A stretch of DNA of 64,000 nt, taken from positions 26,581,119-26,645,118 of the forward strand of contig JAKSZT010053883.1 in NCBI GenBank assembly GCA_026826555.1. Direction: 5' to 3'. The position numbers and the translations under genes were made by a program. Shown here piece by piece: positions 22,690 through 34,721 of this stretch (positions are counted from its first letter, which is position 1; each line of letters opens with the position of its first letter). The notes under the pieces were generated by a model. That model was not told the origin of the DNA, made no database searches, and saw only the letters and a program-made list of their open reading frames with translations. Source of the DNA: Tolypeutes matacus (taxonomy: Eukaryota; Chordata; Mammalia; Cingulata; Chlamyphoridae).

Positions 22690-23122
22690 TGTTTGAATTT
22701 CCTGGGCTGCTCAAGCAAATACTATGATATGGGTTGGGTTGAACAAGGGAGTTTATTTGCTCACAGTTTTGAGGCTAAAAGAAAGTCCAAACCAAGGCAT
22801 TATCAAGCTGATACTTTTTTTTTCTGGGTCCAGCTGTTGGCGATCCTTGGTCCTTGGCTCCTCTGTCACATGACAATGCATGTGGTGGCCTCTCCATTCT
22901 CTTCTGGGTTCTGTTGAATTTCATCTTCTTGCTTCCATGGCTTTCTCTCTGTGTGTCTGATTTCCATTCCATTTATAAAGGATTCCAGTAATAGGATTAA
23001 GACCCATCCTCAAAGGTGGGCCACACCTTAACTGACTAACCTCATCAAAAGGTCCTACTTACGATGGGTTCACAGCTACAGGAATGGATTAAGTTTAAGA
23101 ACTTGTTTTTCAAACCACCACA
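22690..23122 (-). mobile_element. Solo MaLR-like LTR, 433 bp, perfect 5-bp duplication
   Basis: TGTTTGAATTTCCTGG at one end and CAAACCACCACA at the other, flanked by CCAGG (22685-22689 and 23123-23127). The interior (TTATTTGCTCACAGTTTTGA, ATTCCATTTATAAAGGATTC, GGATTAAGACCCATCC) is like antisense MLT1/MST LTR and similar to the LTR at 47953-48857. The A-rich tail direction suggests minus-strand orientation. Confidence 0.85.
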
Positions 23123-23127
23123 CCAGG

Positions 23128-23789
23128 TTCCCTGAGATGTCATTGCTGCTGCCCTATAGAATGAAGGTTCTGCACGGTGAAAGAAACTCCCACTTCCCAT
23201 TACAGGAGGTGTTGTTCCTTCCTACCATCTGCTCAGGAGATGGTTATGTGCCTGCCTGGTATTCAGATATAAGTAATTGGTGCAAAACATACATGCCAGA
23301 GTCAGTTTCTCAGGCTTAAGAAGGACAGGCTTCAGTCAGCCTGAGATCAATTCCTGCAACCCCAAAATCCAATGCTGACCTCCAGTGAGCCTGACTGGCC
23401 ACATACATGGCCCTGTCTTGTATGCTCCATTGGCCCTGGTGGTCAAGAACCAAAGCAGGCCAGGAGGCCAGCTCTGCCTACTTCTGCCCACAAAGGCCCA
23501 TTGAAATCTGGCCTTCTCAGGCCAGGGCTTCTGCTGGCCCTGGACCCAGCTGCTACATGTGTGTGTGTGAGAGAGAGATGATAGCTCCAGGGTTCTTACT
23601 GTTCCAGCCTCAGTGAAGTTGAGGCTGCTATTGTCCCTATTTCACGAATGGGAAAACAGAGGCTCAGCATACTTCATTGGCTTGCTTGAAGTGAAATCTC
23701 CCACACGAGCAGCTTTTTGTTTGTTTGTTTGGTGGTAGGCCATACACCCCAGATGACGCCCCTGCAGCCTGTTTCCAAATATTTGAAAA
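23128..23789. other. Non-coding, no gene recognised
   Basis: No domain-bearing frame. A short GT-rich/GAGA run at about 23560-23577 and a TTTG repeat near 23715-23731. Confidence 0.5.
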
Positions 23790-24100
23790 CAAATATTTGA
23801 TGTCCCTCTTTACAGGTAGATCCTGACCCTGTTGAACTTGGCATAGGTATGTGACTTGCTTTGGCTAATGATTGTGAGCAGAAGCGACATACAAGCCACT
23901 TTGGAGCAGAAGCTTTTGAGAGCCAATGCAGGCTCTCTTTCCTGGCCTCTGGAGTCACAGAAGCCTCTATCTGTATCAAGATAGAGCCTCTATCAGCCTG
24001 GGTCCCTGAGAGAGTATCATGAGCAGAGACTGCCAGTTGATTCAGGATGGACATATAGCATGAGCAAGGAATTAATTTTGTTATTTTAAGCTACTGTGGG
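23790..24100 (+). repeat. MLT1-type LTR fragment
   Basis: TGACTTGCTTTGGCTAATGA, GAGCAGAAGCGACATACAAG, CACTTTGGAGCAGAAGC and TTTTGTTATTTTAAGCTACT follow the MLT1 order, degenerate. It adjoins an L1M at about 24105. Confidence 0.65.
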
Positions 24101-24104
24101 TTTT

Positions 24105-25491
24105 TTCCCTTAATAACAGCTTTATTGAGATATAATTTACAGGGGGTGGATGTGGCTCAAATGGTTGGGCGTTCGTCTCCCATATGGAGGGACCTGGGTT
24201 CGATCTCCAAGACCTCCCGGTAAAAAAAATAAATAAATAAATAAAAAAGATATAATTTACATACCACACAACTAAACTATTTAAAGTGCACAATTCAATG
24301 GTTTTCATTATAGTCATAGAGTTGTACAACCACCATCATAATCAATTTTAGAACATTTTCATCAACCCCCGGAAAACCCCTTACCCATTAGCAGTCACTC
24401 TCTTTTTCACCACTACCCTCTCTGAGCCCTAAGCAAACACTAATCTACTTTCTGTCTCTATAGATTTGTTTATTCTGGACATTTCACATAAATGGAATCA
24501 CATAATATATGATCTTTTGAGGCTGACCTCTTTCACTTTGCCCAATGTTTTCAAGATTCATCTGTGTTGTAGCATGTAGTATATCACTATTTTTTATGGC
24601 CAAATAATATTCTATCATATGGATATACCACATTTTATTTATCCATTTATCAGTTGGTGGATATTTGGGTTGTTCCCAATTTTTGGCTATGATGAATAAT
24701 GTTGCTATTAACAGTTGTATACAAATTTTTGTGTGAGCATGTTTTCATTTCTCTTGGTTATACACCTAGGGGTGGAATTGTTCGGTAATGTGATAACACT
24801 GTTTAACTGGAGGAATTGCCAGACTATTTTCCAAAGTGGCTGCACCATTTCTCACCAGAAATTTATGAGGGTTCCAGTTTCTCTATATTCTTGTCAACAC
24901 TCGTTATTATCTGATTTTTTGATCAGGGTCATCCTAGTGATAATTCCTTGTGATTTTGGTTTGCATTGACCTGATAGCTAATGATGTTGAGCATCTTTTC
25001 ATGTGCTTTTTGAGATCTGCATATCTTCTTTGGAGAAATGTCTCTTCAGATCCTTTGTCCATTTTTTGATTGGGTTGTCTTTTTATTACTATACTGAGTT
25101 GTAATCGTTTTTTAAAAATATATTCTAGATTAGTCCCTTATCAGATATATTATTTACAAATTGCTCTTATTTTATGGGTTGTCTTTTCACTTTCTTGATT
25201 GTGTCCTTTGAAGCACAAAAGTTTTTAATTTTGATAAAGTTTGATTTATTTATATTTTATTTGGTAGCTTGTGCTTTTGGTGTCATAGCTAAGAAACCAT
25301 TTTCTAATTCCAAGGTCACAAAGACTTGCTCCTGTATTTTCTTACATTTAGGTCTTTAATCCATTTTGAGTTAATTTTTGTATCTGGTATGGGATCCAAC
25401 TTTGTTCCTCTGCACACGGATATCCAGTTTTCCTAGCACCATTTGTTGAAAAGACTATTTTTCTCCATTGAATTGTCATGGCACCCTTGTC

Positions 25492-25523
<32 letters not shown>

Positions 25524-25800
25524 CTCTCAATTCTATTCCATTGTTCTATACATCTATGCTCTGCCAGAATGATAATGTCTTGATTACTGTAGCTTTGTAA
25601 TAAGTTTTGAAATCAGAAAGTATGAATCCTTCATCTTTGTTTTTCTTCTCCAAGATTGCTTCTGCTATTCTAGTTCCTTTGAATTTCCATATAAATTTTA
25701 GGAATTGCAGAGAAACTGTTGATCAATTTGGGGAGTATAGTCATCTTAACATTATTAAGTCTTCTAATCCATGACCATGGGGTGTCTTTTCCCAAGTTGT
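24105..25800 (-). mobile_element. 5'-truncated L1M (3' part of ORF2 plus 3'UTR)
   Basis: Read right to left: ORF2 C-terminal text with GATTGTAACAAAGCTAC-type sequence, through the antisense GGCTATGATGAATAATGTTG and CCAGACTATTTTCCAAAGTG region, to a 3' end at AACAGCTTTATTGAGATATA. Contains a long A-run at about 25494-25517 replacing some L1 sequence, and a DAS SINE. Confidence 0.85.
24142..24247 (+). mobile_element. DAS SINE monomer with target duplication
   Basis: GGGTGGATGTGGCTCAAATG, CCATATGGAGGGACCTGG, B-box GGTTCGATCTCC, CCTCCCGGT and an AAATAAATAAAT tail. AGATATAATTTACA occurs at 24128-24141 and 24248-24261. Confidence 0.94.
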
Positions 25801-28736
25801 TTCTCACTATAGCAAAATCTAACTCATCCTACCTGATCTATCCTTAATCGGGGTTAAAGTAAAGAGGCTGGACTGCAGACAAGAGGCCACGCTCTACTTA
25901 CTGTGATTTGTGGAGATGTGGATTTTGAGTTTTAGGGGCTCTATTTAGTTATCTACAAGATCAATTCCCTCCCACCTTTCAGAACACATCTCCATCTGTG
26001 CTTCACAACCCCACCTGACCTGGCACCTGCTTCCCAATCTCTGTACCATGCTTTATGTTCTTTTCCACCCAATCCATAAAACTGAGATATGGTTTTCTAA
26101 GGAACTGGCTAAGTTTAAGCCCCCAGAACAAGCAGAGCCTTTCCAGTACTGTTTTGAGGTCAGTGTGGTCAAATGCTGATTTCCATGAACGCTACCAGTC
26201 TTCTAAGAAAAGGCTTATGACATTAACAGGAACAAACACACTTGGTGGGAAATGTTACACATTAGACATTGCCTGTGATGAAACCCTTGTGGAATGAACC
26301 AGAAGTTCTATTGAAAAATGACAATCTAGAGCAGATGGCACTGGGTTGTAAGTACCCCTGTAAGGTTTGGTGAACCCCTACTATGTGTCAGGCACTGCAG
26401 GACTCTGCAGTCCCAGGATCAGAGAACTAACAGTTGATGAGGGAGACAAGTGAGTGGAAGATGATAATATAGTGTGATAAGAGAGGTCTGCTGGCTGACT
26501 TAGTCATTCATTCATTTGATCATATTTATGGAGTTCTCCTTTTGTGTTATGGGCTGGGCATTTCGTGTAAACCAGACAGGGACTATCCTTGCCCTTCTGA
26601 AGCTGACAGTGTAGCAGAAATGAAAGAAATAGATGCAAAGTGCTAATAGAGCATTTCGCGCAGGCAGATAATCTAATCTGAGGTGGGGGGTGGGGGAATC
26701 TGGGATGACCCCAGAACTGAGTTCTGAAGAACAAGCAGGAATGAGGCAGCAAAGGAGGAGGAAGGGCATTCCAGGTAGAGGGAATGGTCTAAGCAAAGGA
26801 CTGGAGGCGAGAATCAGCTTCGTGCATTTGGCAACTCCAAATAGTATGGAATGACATGGAGTAGGGTTTAAACTAAAGAAGTGCAAGAGGAAAGGAGAGA
26901 TGAGGCCAACCCGGGCTATGGCATGAAAGGCCCTAGGTGCTGGGTTTAGGTGCTTGGATTTAACTTGAAGACAGTAGGAGCCATGAAAGGGTTTTGAGTT
27001 GTGGTGTTCGTTGGTCAGAAAGTGGACTCAACTACTAAAACAAAGAATCCAAAATAATAACAGCTTAAACAAGATAGAAGTTTACTTCTCACTTATGTAA
27101 AAGCCTGGGTAAGCAAACCAGAGTGGATAGGGTGGCTCCATGGTCATCAGGAATACTGGCTCCTTCTGGCTCATTGCTGTGACATGCAGATTTACAACAT
27201 GTAGTTTCCTTCTTGTAAGCCAAGAGTACAGCTCCAGCTTCTGCATTTCAGCCCCCAGGAAGGAGTAAAAGTCAATGGACACACTCCTTCCCAGTAAAGG
27301 TATAACCTGGAACTTGCACACATCCCTTCCACTCATATAACACTGGCTACAACTAACTGCCCGGGTGGCTGGGAAATGTAGTTTTCATCCTAGATGGAAA
27401 AGTGCTCAGCTAAGATGTATAGGCTCTGTGACTAAAGGAAGAATGAATGTTAGGGGACAACTAGCTGTCAGCAACACTGGGTGACAATCCTCTTTGCCTT
27501 TTGGAAGGACCTCTCAGGGGCAGGATGGAGAGTGGACTGGATGCTGAGAGATTAGAGCCAAGGAAATGACCCAATGAGAGACACCAAGGCCTGAACCAAG
27601 GCAGACACCTCTGGGGTGGTGAGAAGTGGATGAAAGTAGGAACTATTTGGAAGTTGAATAGACAGGACGTGGAGATCAACTGGCTATACTTCTAATTAAT
27701 TGTACTTCTCATAGTCTGAAACTATATATGTACGTGTGTGATTAGCTGTTTAATGCCTGTTTCTCCAGGTAGATCATAAAGTCCACAGAATCCTAGGGCC
27801 AGTGCCTTGCATGGTGCCTGGCACACAGTAAGTATTTAAAAAATATTTGGTGAATAACACATGAGTGAATGAATGAGGAGAAAGAGGATATGCCAAGAAC
27901 AATAACAATAATGGCTCCTGGAGCTATTTTGATTGAGGACTAGCAACATATCAGGGTCAACATCAAACAGTTTTATTTTTAAAAATAATTTCTACCAGCT
28001 GTAATCCATCATTCTGCTTTTTCTGATGGGCATTTGATCCCCTTGATGACATCTCTGGCTGGTGCCAAAACTTTTCAGCTGTTTTTAGATATTAACGCAT
28101 TTTCTCTTTCCATATTGGATTCCAAGTCCCAGCAGACTGCACCTGTGGACTGGAATGGAGAATGGGTGTGGTTCGCTTTCTCGCAGCCCCTCTTTCTTCC
28201 CTGGCCGGGAAGGGGGGGGGAGGGGGGAGGAGGAACAAGGAGAAAGAAAAGGACTTGCTTCTTTAGGGCTCCCCTGGTGGTCTTTGGCTTACCCATACTT
28301 TTCTCCTTGTAAGATGACAGGATTGCTGGCCTCTTGGTCATCACAGTTGCTCAGCTCACTATCTATGGACAAGGTGTGTATGGAGGAGGGGTGGGGCCCC
28401 CCAGCTGGTCATGCTGATAAAGGGCTTGGTTCCAAATAGCTCCCCTCTGCTGGTGGCCTCTGGCTGCACCCTTCATGACTCACCTCTTTGCTCCTGGCAG
28501 GCCTGGAGCCCTATGACATCTACCCTCTGCAGCCTAACCCTGGGGCCTGTGGATATGGGCAGAATCCATCTTTCTACCTCTCTTTTCCCATGTGCCACCT
28601 GGTCACAACCTTGGCCTTCTCTCTCAAATGCCTTTTCCCCTATTTCAGTAGCACCAGAGCAAGTCAGCAGGTGCAGTGGCTCAGCAGACATCAAAGGGGA
28701 ATGAAACATCAGATGCTCCTTAGTGGGAAGACTTGT
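25801..28736. other. Non-coding upstream DNA with old repeats
   Basis: No gene recognised. An L2-like piece lies at about 26500-26620 (reverse). An old mammalian interspersed repeat lies at about 26600-27010 (GGAAGGGCATTCCAGG, GAATGGTCTAAGCAAAGGAC) with relatives at about 18250-18610 and 60010-60515. Another old repeat is at about 27010-27385, ending CTGGGAAATGTAG. An L2 3' end is at about 27720-27885. A G-run lies at 28208-28227. Open frames here have no recognisable domain. Confidence 0.5.
27720..27885 (+). repeat. L2 3' end
   Basis: GGGCCAGTGCCTTGCATGGT, GCCTGGCACACAGTAAGTAT and ATATTTGGTGAATAAC are the conserved terminal part of mammalian L2. Confidence 0.8.
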
Positions 28737-29611
28737 GAGTAATTGTCTTGCCTGCTATGCCAGTTATTTACTTCTGTGTAACAAACCTCTCCAGACTCTG
28801 GGGCATGAAATGATACCCTTTTATTATGCTTGTGGATTCCACAGGTCAGGAATTTGACAGGGCATAGTGGGAATGGCTTGTCTCTGCTTGTGGTAGGCAG
28901 CCTCCAAGGTGGCACTCAATGACCCCTACCTCTTGGTATTGCCCTTTTGTAGTCCCCTTCCATACTGTGTTGGGTTTGGTCTGTGTCTTGGTTTCCTAGG
29001 GCCGCTGTACCAAAGTACCACAAGGTGGATGACTTAAGACAACAGAAGCTTACTGTCTCTGAGTTCTGGAGGTTAGAAGTCTGAAATCAAGATGTGTCAG
29101 CAGGGTCATGCTCCATCTGAAGTCTCAAGGGGAAAATCCTTCCTTGACTCTTCTAGCTTCTGGTGTTTGCCAGCAGTCCTTGGAATTCTTTGGCTTGTAG
29201 ATGCAGCACTCCAGTCTCTGTCTCCTTCATCTTCACATGGTCTTCTGTGTTCAATTCTTCTTCTTGTAAAAACAGCAATCATAGGAGAGTTCCAGGATGA
29301 TGGTGTCGGAGTAGCTCAGGCAGGGTGCAACTCTATTACAAAATAGGGGAGAAAATGTAGAAATCGTCCAAGGGAGCTGCTTTGGCAACCTGCAGACCAG
29401 GAGAGTGCTGCACACATCATCCAGGATGGACTGGGGCCCGAGAGATGAAGAGTGCAAAAGTAAAACTGTGAGTTGCTGCCCCTCCACCCCCACTGTGGCT
29501 GGGAATACCACCCATCTCCCCGCCTCATGGTGAATAGCCTGGGTAAAACCTGTAGTGAGTGGCCAATGGAGAGGGAAAAGGATATATCCTCCCCTGGGAA
29601 GAGGGAGGGTG

Positions 29612-29706
29612 TATTTTATTTTTTATTTTACCAGGAGACCCCGGGGATAGAACCCAGGTCCCTCCATATGGCAGACGGACACCCAACCATTTGAGCCACA
29701 TCCGCC
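29612..29706 (-). mobile_element. DAS SINE monomer
   Basis: T-rich tail (TATTTTATTTTTTATTTTAC), CCAGGAGACCCCGGGGATAG, B-box complement AGAACCC, CTCCATATGG and TTGAGCCACATCCGCC, i.e. a short DAS SINE in reverse orientation within the 5' region of the older L1. Confidence 0.88.
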
Positions 29707-30255
29707 TTCAGTAAGTTTAAACAGCATAGCGTGGTCTTGAATCAATGGCTCAGAAAATCCAGTGGAAATGGAAGGATTCATCTCCATGGAAAGGTTTGTT
29801 CAGGAGCGCCACCTGCTGGCCAATGGGGGAAGTGAAGGGAGATAAGGTTTGTCTCTCGCATCTCTTTTCCAGGCAACATATATCTGGTCTGAGCCCTGTT
29901 AGAGGCTCCCTACCTCTGTTTTGATAGCTTAAACAGGACCATCTTAAAGTTGTAGAACAAATCGAACCAAAAACTCAAAGAAGATCTGTGAAATAAAACT
30001 GCCAGGCAAGAGAGAGAAATTGATCAAGAGTAAAATTCCCTACACAATCAAATGCTTAGATATCAAGAAAAAAATTACAAGCCATACTAAAAAACAGGAA
30101 GATATGGCCCAGCCAAAGGAACAAACCAAGAATACAAATGAGACACAGGATTTAAGACAACTAACCAATGATGTTCACACAAACCTCCTAAATCAATTCA
30201 AGGAGATGAAGGAAAATATGACTAAAGAGATAATGGATATTATGAAGACACTGTG

Positions 30256-30642
30256 GGGAAGTGGATGTGGGTCAAGAGATTGGGCTCCTGTCTACCATAT
30301 GGGGGGGGGGTTCCTAGGTTCGATTCCCAGGGCCTTCTGGTGAAGGCAAGTGGGCCTGCACAGAGAGCTGACACAACAAGATGACACAACAAAAAAGAGA
30401 CACAGAGGAAAAAGACAATGAGAGAAACAACAAACCAAGGAGCTGTGGTGGTTCAAGTGATTGAGTGCCTATCTCCCACTTTGGAAGTTTCCAGGATCAG
30501 TTCCCAGTGCCTCCTAAAGAGAATATGAGAAGACAAGCAGACACAAAAGAACACACAGTGAATGGACACAAAGAGCAGACAGTGAGTGCAAGTGGCAGTG
30601 GGGGTGGGGAATAAAAAAACTTAGGAGAAAAAAAAAAAAGAA
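30256..30642 (+). mobile_element. Compound DAS SINE with two tRNA-like units and target duplication
   Basis: Unit 1 (GGGGAAGTGGATGTGGGTCA, B-box GGTTCGATTCC) is followed by a body with repeated GACACAACAAGATGACACAA, then unit 2 (CAAGGAGCTGTGGTGGTTCA, B-box-like GGATCAGTTCC, GTGCCTCC), a second body and A-tail. A single duplication, GAAGACACTGTG (30244-30255 and 30643-30654), brackets the whole, so both units inserted together. Confidence 0.88.
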
Positions 30643-30675
30643 GAAGACACTGTGTGAGCATAAAGAACAACTTGA

Positions 30676-30858
30676 GGGAAGCGGCTGTGGCTCAATCAGT
30701 AGGGCTCCCATTTACCATATGGGAGGCCCCGGGTTCGGTTCCCGGGGCCTCCTGGTGGGGATGGGCCTGCCCGCATGGCGTGGTTGGCTGACCCAGCGAG
30801 CACGGGCAGCAGGGGGGGGATGAATGAATAAATAAATAAAATCTTTAAAAAAAAAAAA
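30676..30858 (+). mobile_element. Long DAS SINE with target duplication
   Basis: GGGAAGCGGCTGTGGCTCAA, B-box GGTTCGGTTCC, CGCATGGCGTGGTTGGCTGA body and AATAAATAAATAAAATCTTT tail. AAAGAACAACTTGA flanks it (30662-30675 and 30859-30872). It sits only about 20 bp downstream of the compound SINE. Confidence 0.94.
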
Positions 30859-30949
30859 AAAGAACAACTTGAAAGCCTGCAAAGAAAAGCAACAGAGCTT
30901 ATGGTAATAAAAGACACAATGGATGAGATTAAAAATATATAAGAGCAGG

Positions 30950-31140
30950 TGTTCTTAACCTATTTTGTTCCATGCACCCTTTTGTCAGTCAGGTAAAAAC
31001 CACGGACCCCTTACTAAGTCCACACTATACTGTGTATTATTTGATAAATATATCACACTCTCACCAACACGGCCTCACAAGAAAAATTATTTTGTGAATT
31101 TCAATTCAAGCTCATGGACCCCTTATTATATGACTACATT
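30950..31140. repeat. Probable DNA-transposon fragment (hAT-like)
   Basis: CAGGTGTTCTTAACCTATTT at one end and CTCATGGACCCCTTATTATA at the other resemble a mammalian element whose ends read 'ttcttaacc' and 'tggacccctt'. The L1 ORF1 text is interrupted here (AAAAATATAT before, ACATTAGAGTCATATAATAG after). Possible 8-bp duplications TATATAAG and TATATGAC match at 6 of 8 positions. Confidence 0.45.
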
Positions 31141-34100
31141 AGAGTCATATAATAGCAGATTTGAAATGGTTGAGGACAGAATAAGTGAATTGGAAGATAG
31201 AGCATCTGAACTGGGAAAGAGAGAAGAACCAAAAGAGAAAAGATTCGAAAAAATTTAATAGTCTCAGGGAATTGAATGACAGTGTGAAACGCACAAACAC
31301 ACACATTATAGATGTCCCAGAGAAGAGAATGGTAAAGAGGCAGGAAGAATGTTTGAGGAAATAATTATAAAAAAATTTCCCACCCTTATGAAAGACACGA
31401 ATATCAATATTCAAGAAACACAATGTACCCCATGCAAAATAAATCCAAATAGACCTACTCTGAGACACCTATTATTCAGAATGTCAAATGCCATAGATAA
31501 AGAGAGGATTCTGAGAGCAGCAAGAGAAAAGCAATGTGTCACTTACAAGGGAGCCTCATTAAGACTAAGGGTCACTCTCTCATCAGAAACTATTGAGGAG
31601 AGAAGAAAGTGGTATGATGTATCTAAGGTACTGGAAGAGAAAAACTGCCCACCAAGAATTTTTTTTTTTTTTGGCTTTTTTTTTTTAACTTTATTTTGTA
31701 CATTTAATAATTGAAAACATAAGCAATAAAAAACTAAAAAGTAAACACAGATGAATAAATATATACATTTCTCAATTAAATGTAATGGATCCATGTAAAT
31801 TTTTTTTGTTGTTTTGTTTGTTTTTTTGTTTTTTTGTGTGTGTGTGAATCAAACACAATATATTTGGTTCATAGTAATGCATTCATACAGTATTTGTCCT
31901 TTTGTGTCTGGCTTGCTTCACTCAACATAATGTCCTCCAGATTCATCCATGTTCCCATATAATTTATGACTTCATTTCTTCTTACAGCTGCATAATATTC
32001 CATCGTGTGAATAGACCACAGTTAGTTTATCCATTCATCTGTTGGTGGACACCTGGGTTGTTTCCAACTTTTGGCAATGATGAATAATATGGCTAAGAAC
32101 ATCGGTGTGCAGATGTCTGTTCGTGTCACTGCTCTCAGTTCTTCTGGGTATATACCCAGTAGTGGTATTGCAGGGTCACATGGCAAGTCTATATTCAACT
32201 TCTTTAGAAACTGCCAAACAGTCCTCCATAGTGGTTGTACCATCCTGCATTCCCACCACCAGTGAAGAAGTGTTCCCATCTCTCCACATCCTCTCCAACA
32301 CTTGTAGTTCTCTGTCTTTTTAATAGTGGCCATTCTGATAGGTGTGAAATGATATCTCATTGTAGTTTTGATTTGCATTTCCCTAATCATGAGTGATGTT
32401 GAGCATTTCTTCATGTGTTTTTTTGCCATTTGTATTTCTTCTTCGGAGAAATGTCTATTCAAGTCTTTGGCCCATTTTTTAATTGGGTCATTTGTCTTTT
32501 TATTGTTGAGCTGTAACATCTCTTTATATATCCTGGATATTAAACCCTTATCAGATATGTGATTTCCAAATATTTTTTCCCATTGAGTCGGCTGCCGTTT
32601 CACCCTTCTGACAAAGTCCTGTGAGATGCAAAAGTGTTTAATTTTGAGGAGGTCCCATTTATCTACTTTTTCTTTTGTTGCACGTGCTTTGGGTGTGAAG
32701 TCCAAGAAACCACCACCTACTACAAGGTCTTGAAGATGTTTCCCTACATTTTCTTCTAGTAGTTTTATGGTCCTGGCTTTTATATTTAGATCTTTGATCC
32801 ATTTTGAGTTGATTCTTGTATAGGGGGTGAGATAGGGGTCCTCTTTCATTCTTTTGGGTATAGATATCCAGTTCTCCCAACACCATTTGTTGAAGAGACT
32901 GTTTTTTCCCATCAGCGCGGGCTTGGTAGGTTTGTCACAAACCAGTTGACTGTATAGGTGAGGGTTTATTTCTGGATTCTCAATTCTATTCCACTGAACG
33001 ATATGTCTATCTTTATGCCAGTACCATGCTGTTTTGACCACTGTAGCTTTGTAATATGTTTCAAGGTCAGGCAGCGAAATTCCTCCCACATTGCTCTTCT
33101 TTTTTAGAATACTTTTGGCTATTCGGGTGCACTTACCCTTCCAGATGAATTTGGTAATTGCCTTCTCTAATTCTGTAAAGTAAGCTGTTGGGATTTTGAT
33201 TGGTATTGCGTTGAATCTATAAATCAGTTTGGGCAAGATTTACATCTTCACGATATTTATTCTTCCAATCCATGAACACGGAATGTCTTTCCATTTGTTT
33301 AGGTCTTTTTAAATTTCTTTTAGCATTGTTTTGCAGTTTTCTGCATATAGGTCCTGTACTTCCTTGGTTAAATTAACTCCTAGGTATTTGAGTCTTTTTG
33401 TTGCTATTGAAAATGGAATTTTCTTCCTGATTTCCTCCTCAGATTGTTCAGTACTAGTGTACAAAAACATTACTGATTTTTGCGTGTTGATCTTATATCC
33501 TGCCACTTTGCTGAACTCATTTATTAGTTCAAGTAGCTTTGTTGTGGATACTTCAGGATTTTCTAAATACAGGATCATGTCATCCGCAAACAGTGAGAGA
33601 TTTACTTCCTCTTTTCCTATTTGGACGCCTTTAATTTTTTTGTCTTGTCTAATTGCCCTGGCTAGAACTTCTAGTACAATGTTGAATAACAATGGTGACA
33701 GTGGGCATCCTTGTCTTGTTCCTGATCTTAGGGGGAAAGCTTTCAACCTTTCCCCATTGAGTATGATGTTGGCTGTGGGTTTTTCATATATGCCTTTTAT
33801 CGTATTGAGGAATTTTCCTTTTATTCCTATCTTTTGAAGTATTTTTATCAAAAAAGGATGTTGGATTTTGTCGAATGCCTTTTCTGCATCTATTGAGATG
33901 ATCATGTGTTTTTTTTCCTTCAACTTGTTAATGTGGTGTATTACATTGATTGATTTTCTTATGTTGAACCAGCCTTGCATACCAGGAATAAATCCCACTT
34001 GGTCATGATGTATAAGTCTTTCGACATGCTGTTGGATTCGATTTGCAAGTATTTTGTTGAGAATTTTTTCATCTATGTTCCTGAGAGAGATTGGTCTGTA

Positions 34101-34540
34101 ATTTTCTTTTCTTGTGGAATCTTTATCTGGCTTTGGTATTAGGGTGATGTTAGCTTCATAAAATGTGTTGGGTAATTTTCCCTCCTCTTCATTTTTTTGG
34201 AAGAGTTTAAACAGGATTGTTGTTAATTCTTTTAGAAATGCTTGGTAGAACTCACCTGTGCAGCCATCTGGTCCTGGACTTTTCTTTGCTGGGAGATTTT
34301 TGATGACGGATTCAATCTCCATAATTGTGATTGGTTTGTTAAGTTCTTGTATTTCTTGTTGTGTCAGTGTAGGTTGGTTATGAGTTTCTAGAAATTTGTC
34401 CATTTCATCCAGGTTGTCTAGTTTGTTGGCATATGGTTTCTCATAATATCCTCTTATGATTCTTTTTATTTCTGTGAGGTCATTTGTAATTTCCCCCCTT
34501 TCATTTCTGATTGTATTTATTTGCATCTTCTCTCTCTCTC

Positions 34541-34721
34541 TTTTTTTTTTAAAGATTTTATTTATTTATTCATTTATCCCCCCCTTGCTGCTTGTGCTTG
34601 CTGGGTCAGCTAACCACGCCATGCGGGCGGGCTTGCCTTCACCAGGAGGCCCCGGGAACCGAACCTGGGGCCTCCCATATGGTAAACAGGAGCACTACTG
34701 ATTGAGCCACAGCCGCTTCCC
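34541..34721 (-). mobile_element. Long DAS SINE in L1 ORF2
   Basis: AAAGATTTTATTTATTTATT, CCATGCGGGCGGGCTTGCC, GGAACCGAACCTGGGG and TTGAGCCACAGCCGCTTCCC in reverse orientation. Flanked by CTCTTTTTTTTT-type copies, though the T-rich context blurs the exact ends. Confidence 0.93.

Noticed and set aside
28208..28233. G-run as a functional G-quadruplex
   Set aside because: A nearly continuous G homopolymer in a purine-rich tract. Less structured than the one at 61939 and possibly length-unstable sequence.
33331..33837. 168-residue plus-strand frame and many similar hydrophobic frames opposite L1s (e.g. 2054-2695, 449-769)
   Set aside because: They are antisense shadows of AT-rich L1 coding sequence. 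The leucine/phenylalanine-rich look comes from reading A-rich lysine/asparagine codons backwards.
32022..34526. Two open frames of about 400 residues on the minus strand that look gene-like
   Set aside because: They are the RT and C-terminal halves of one L1 ORF2, same frame, separated by nonsense codons. Not host genes.
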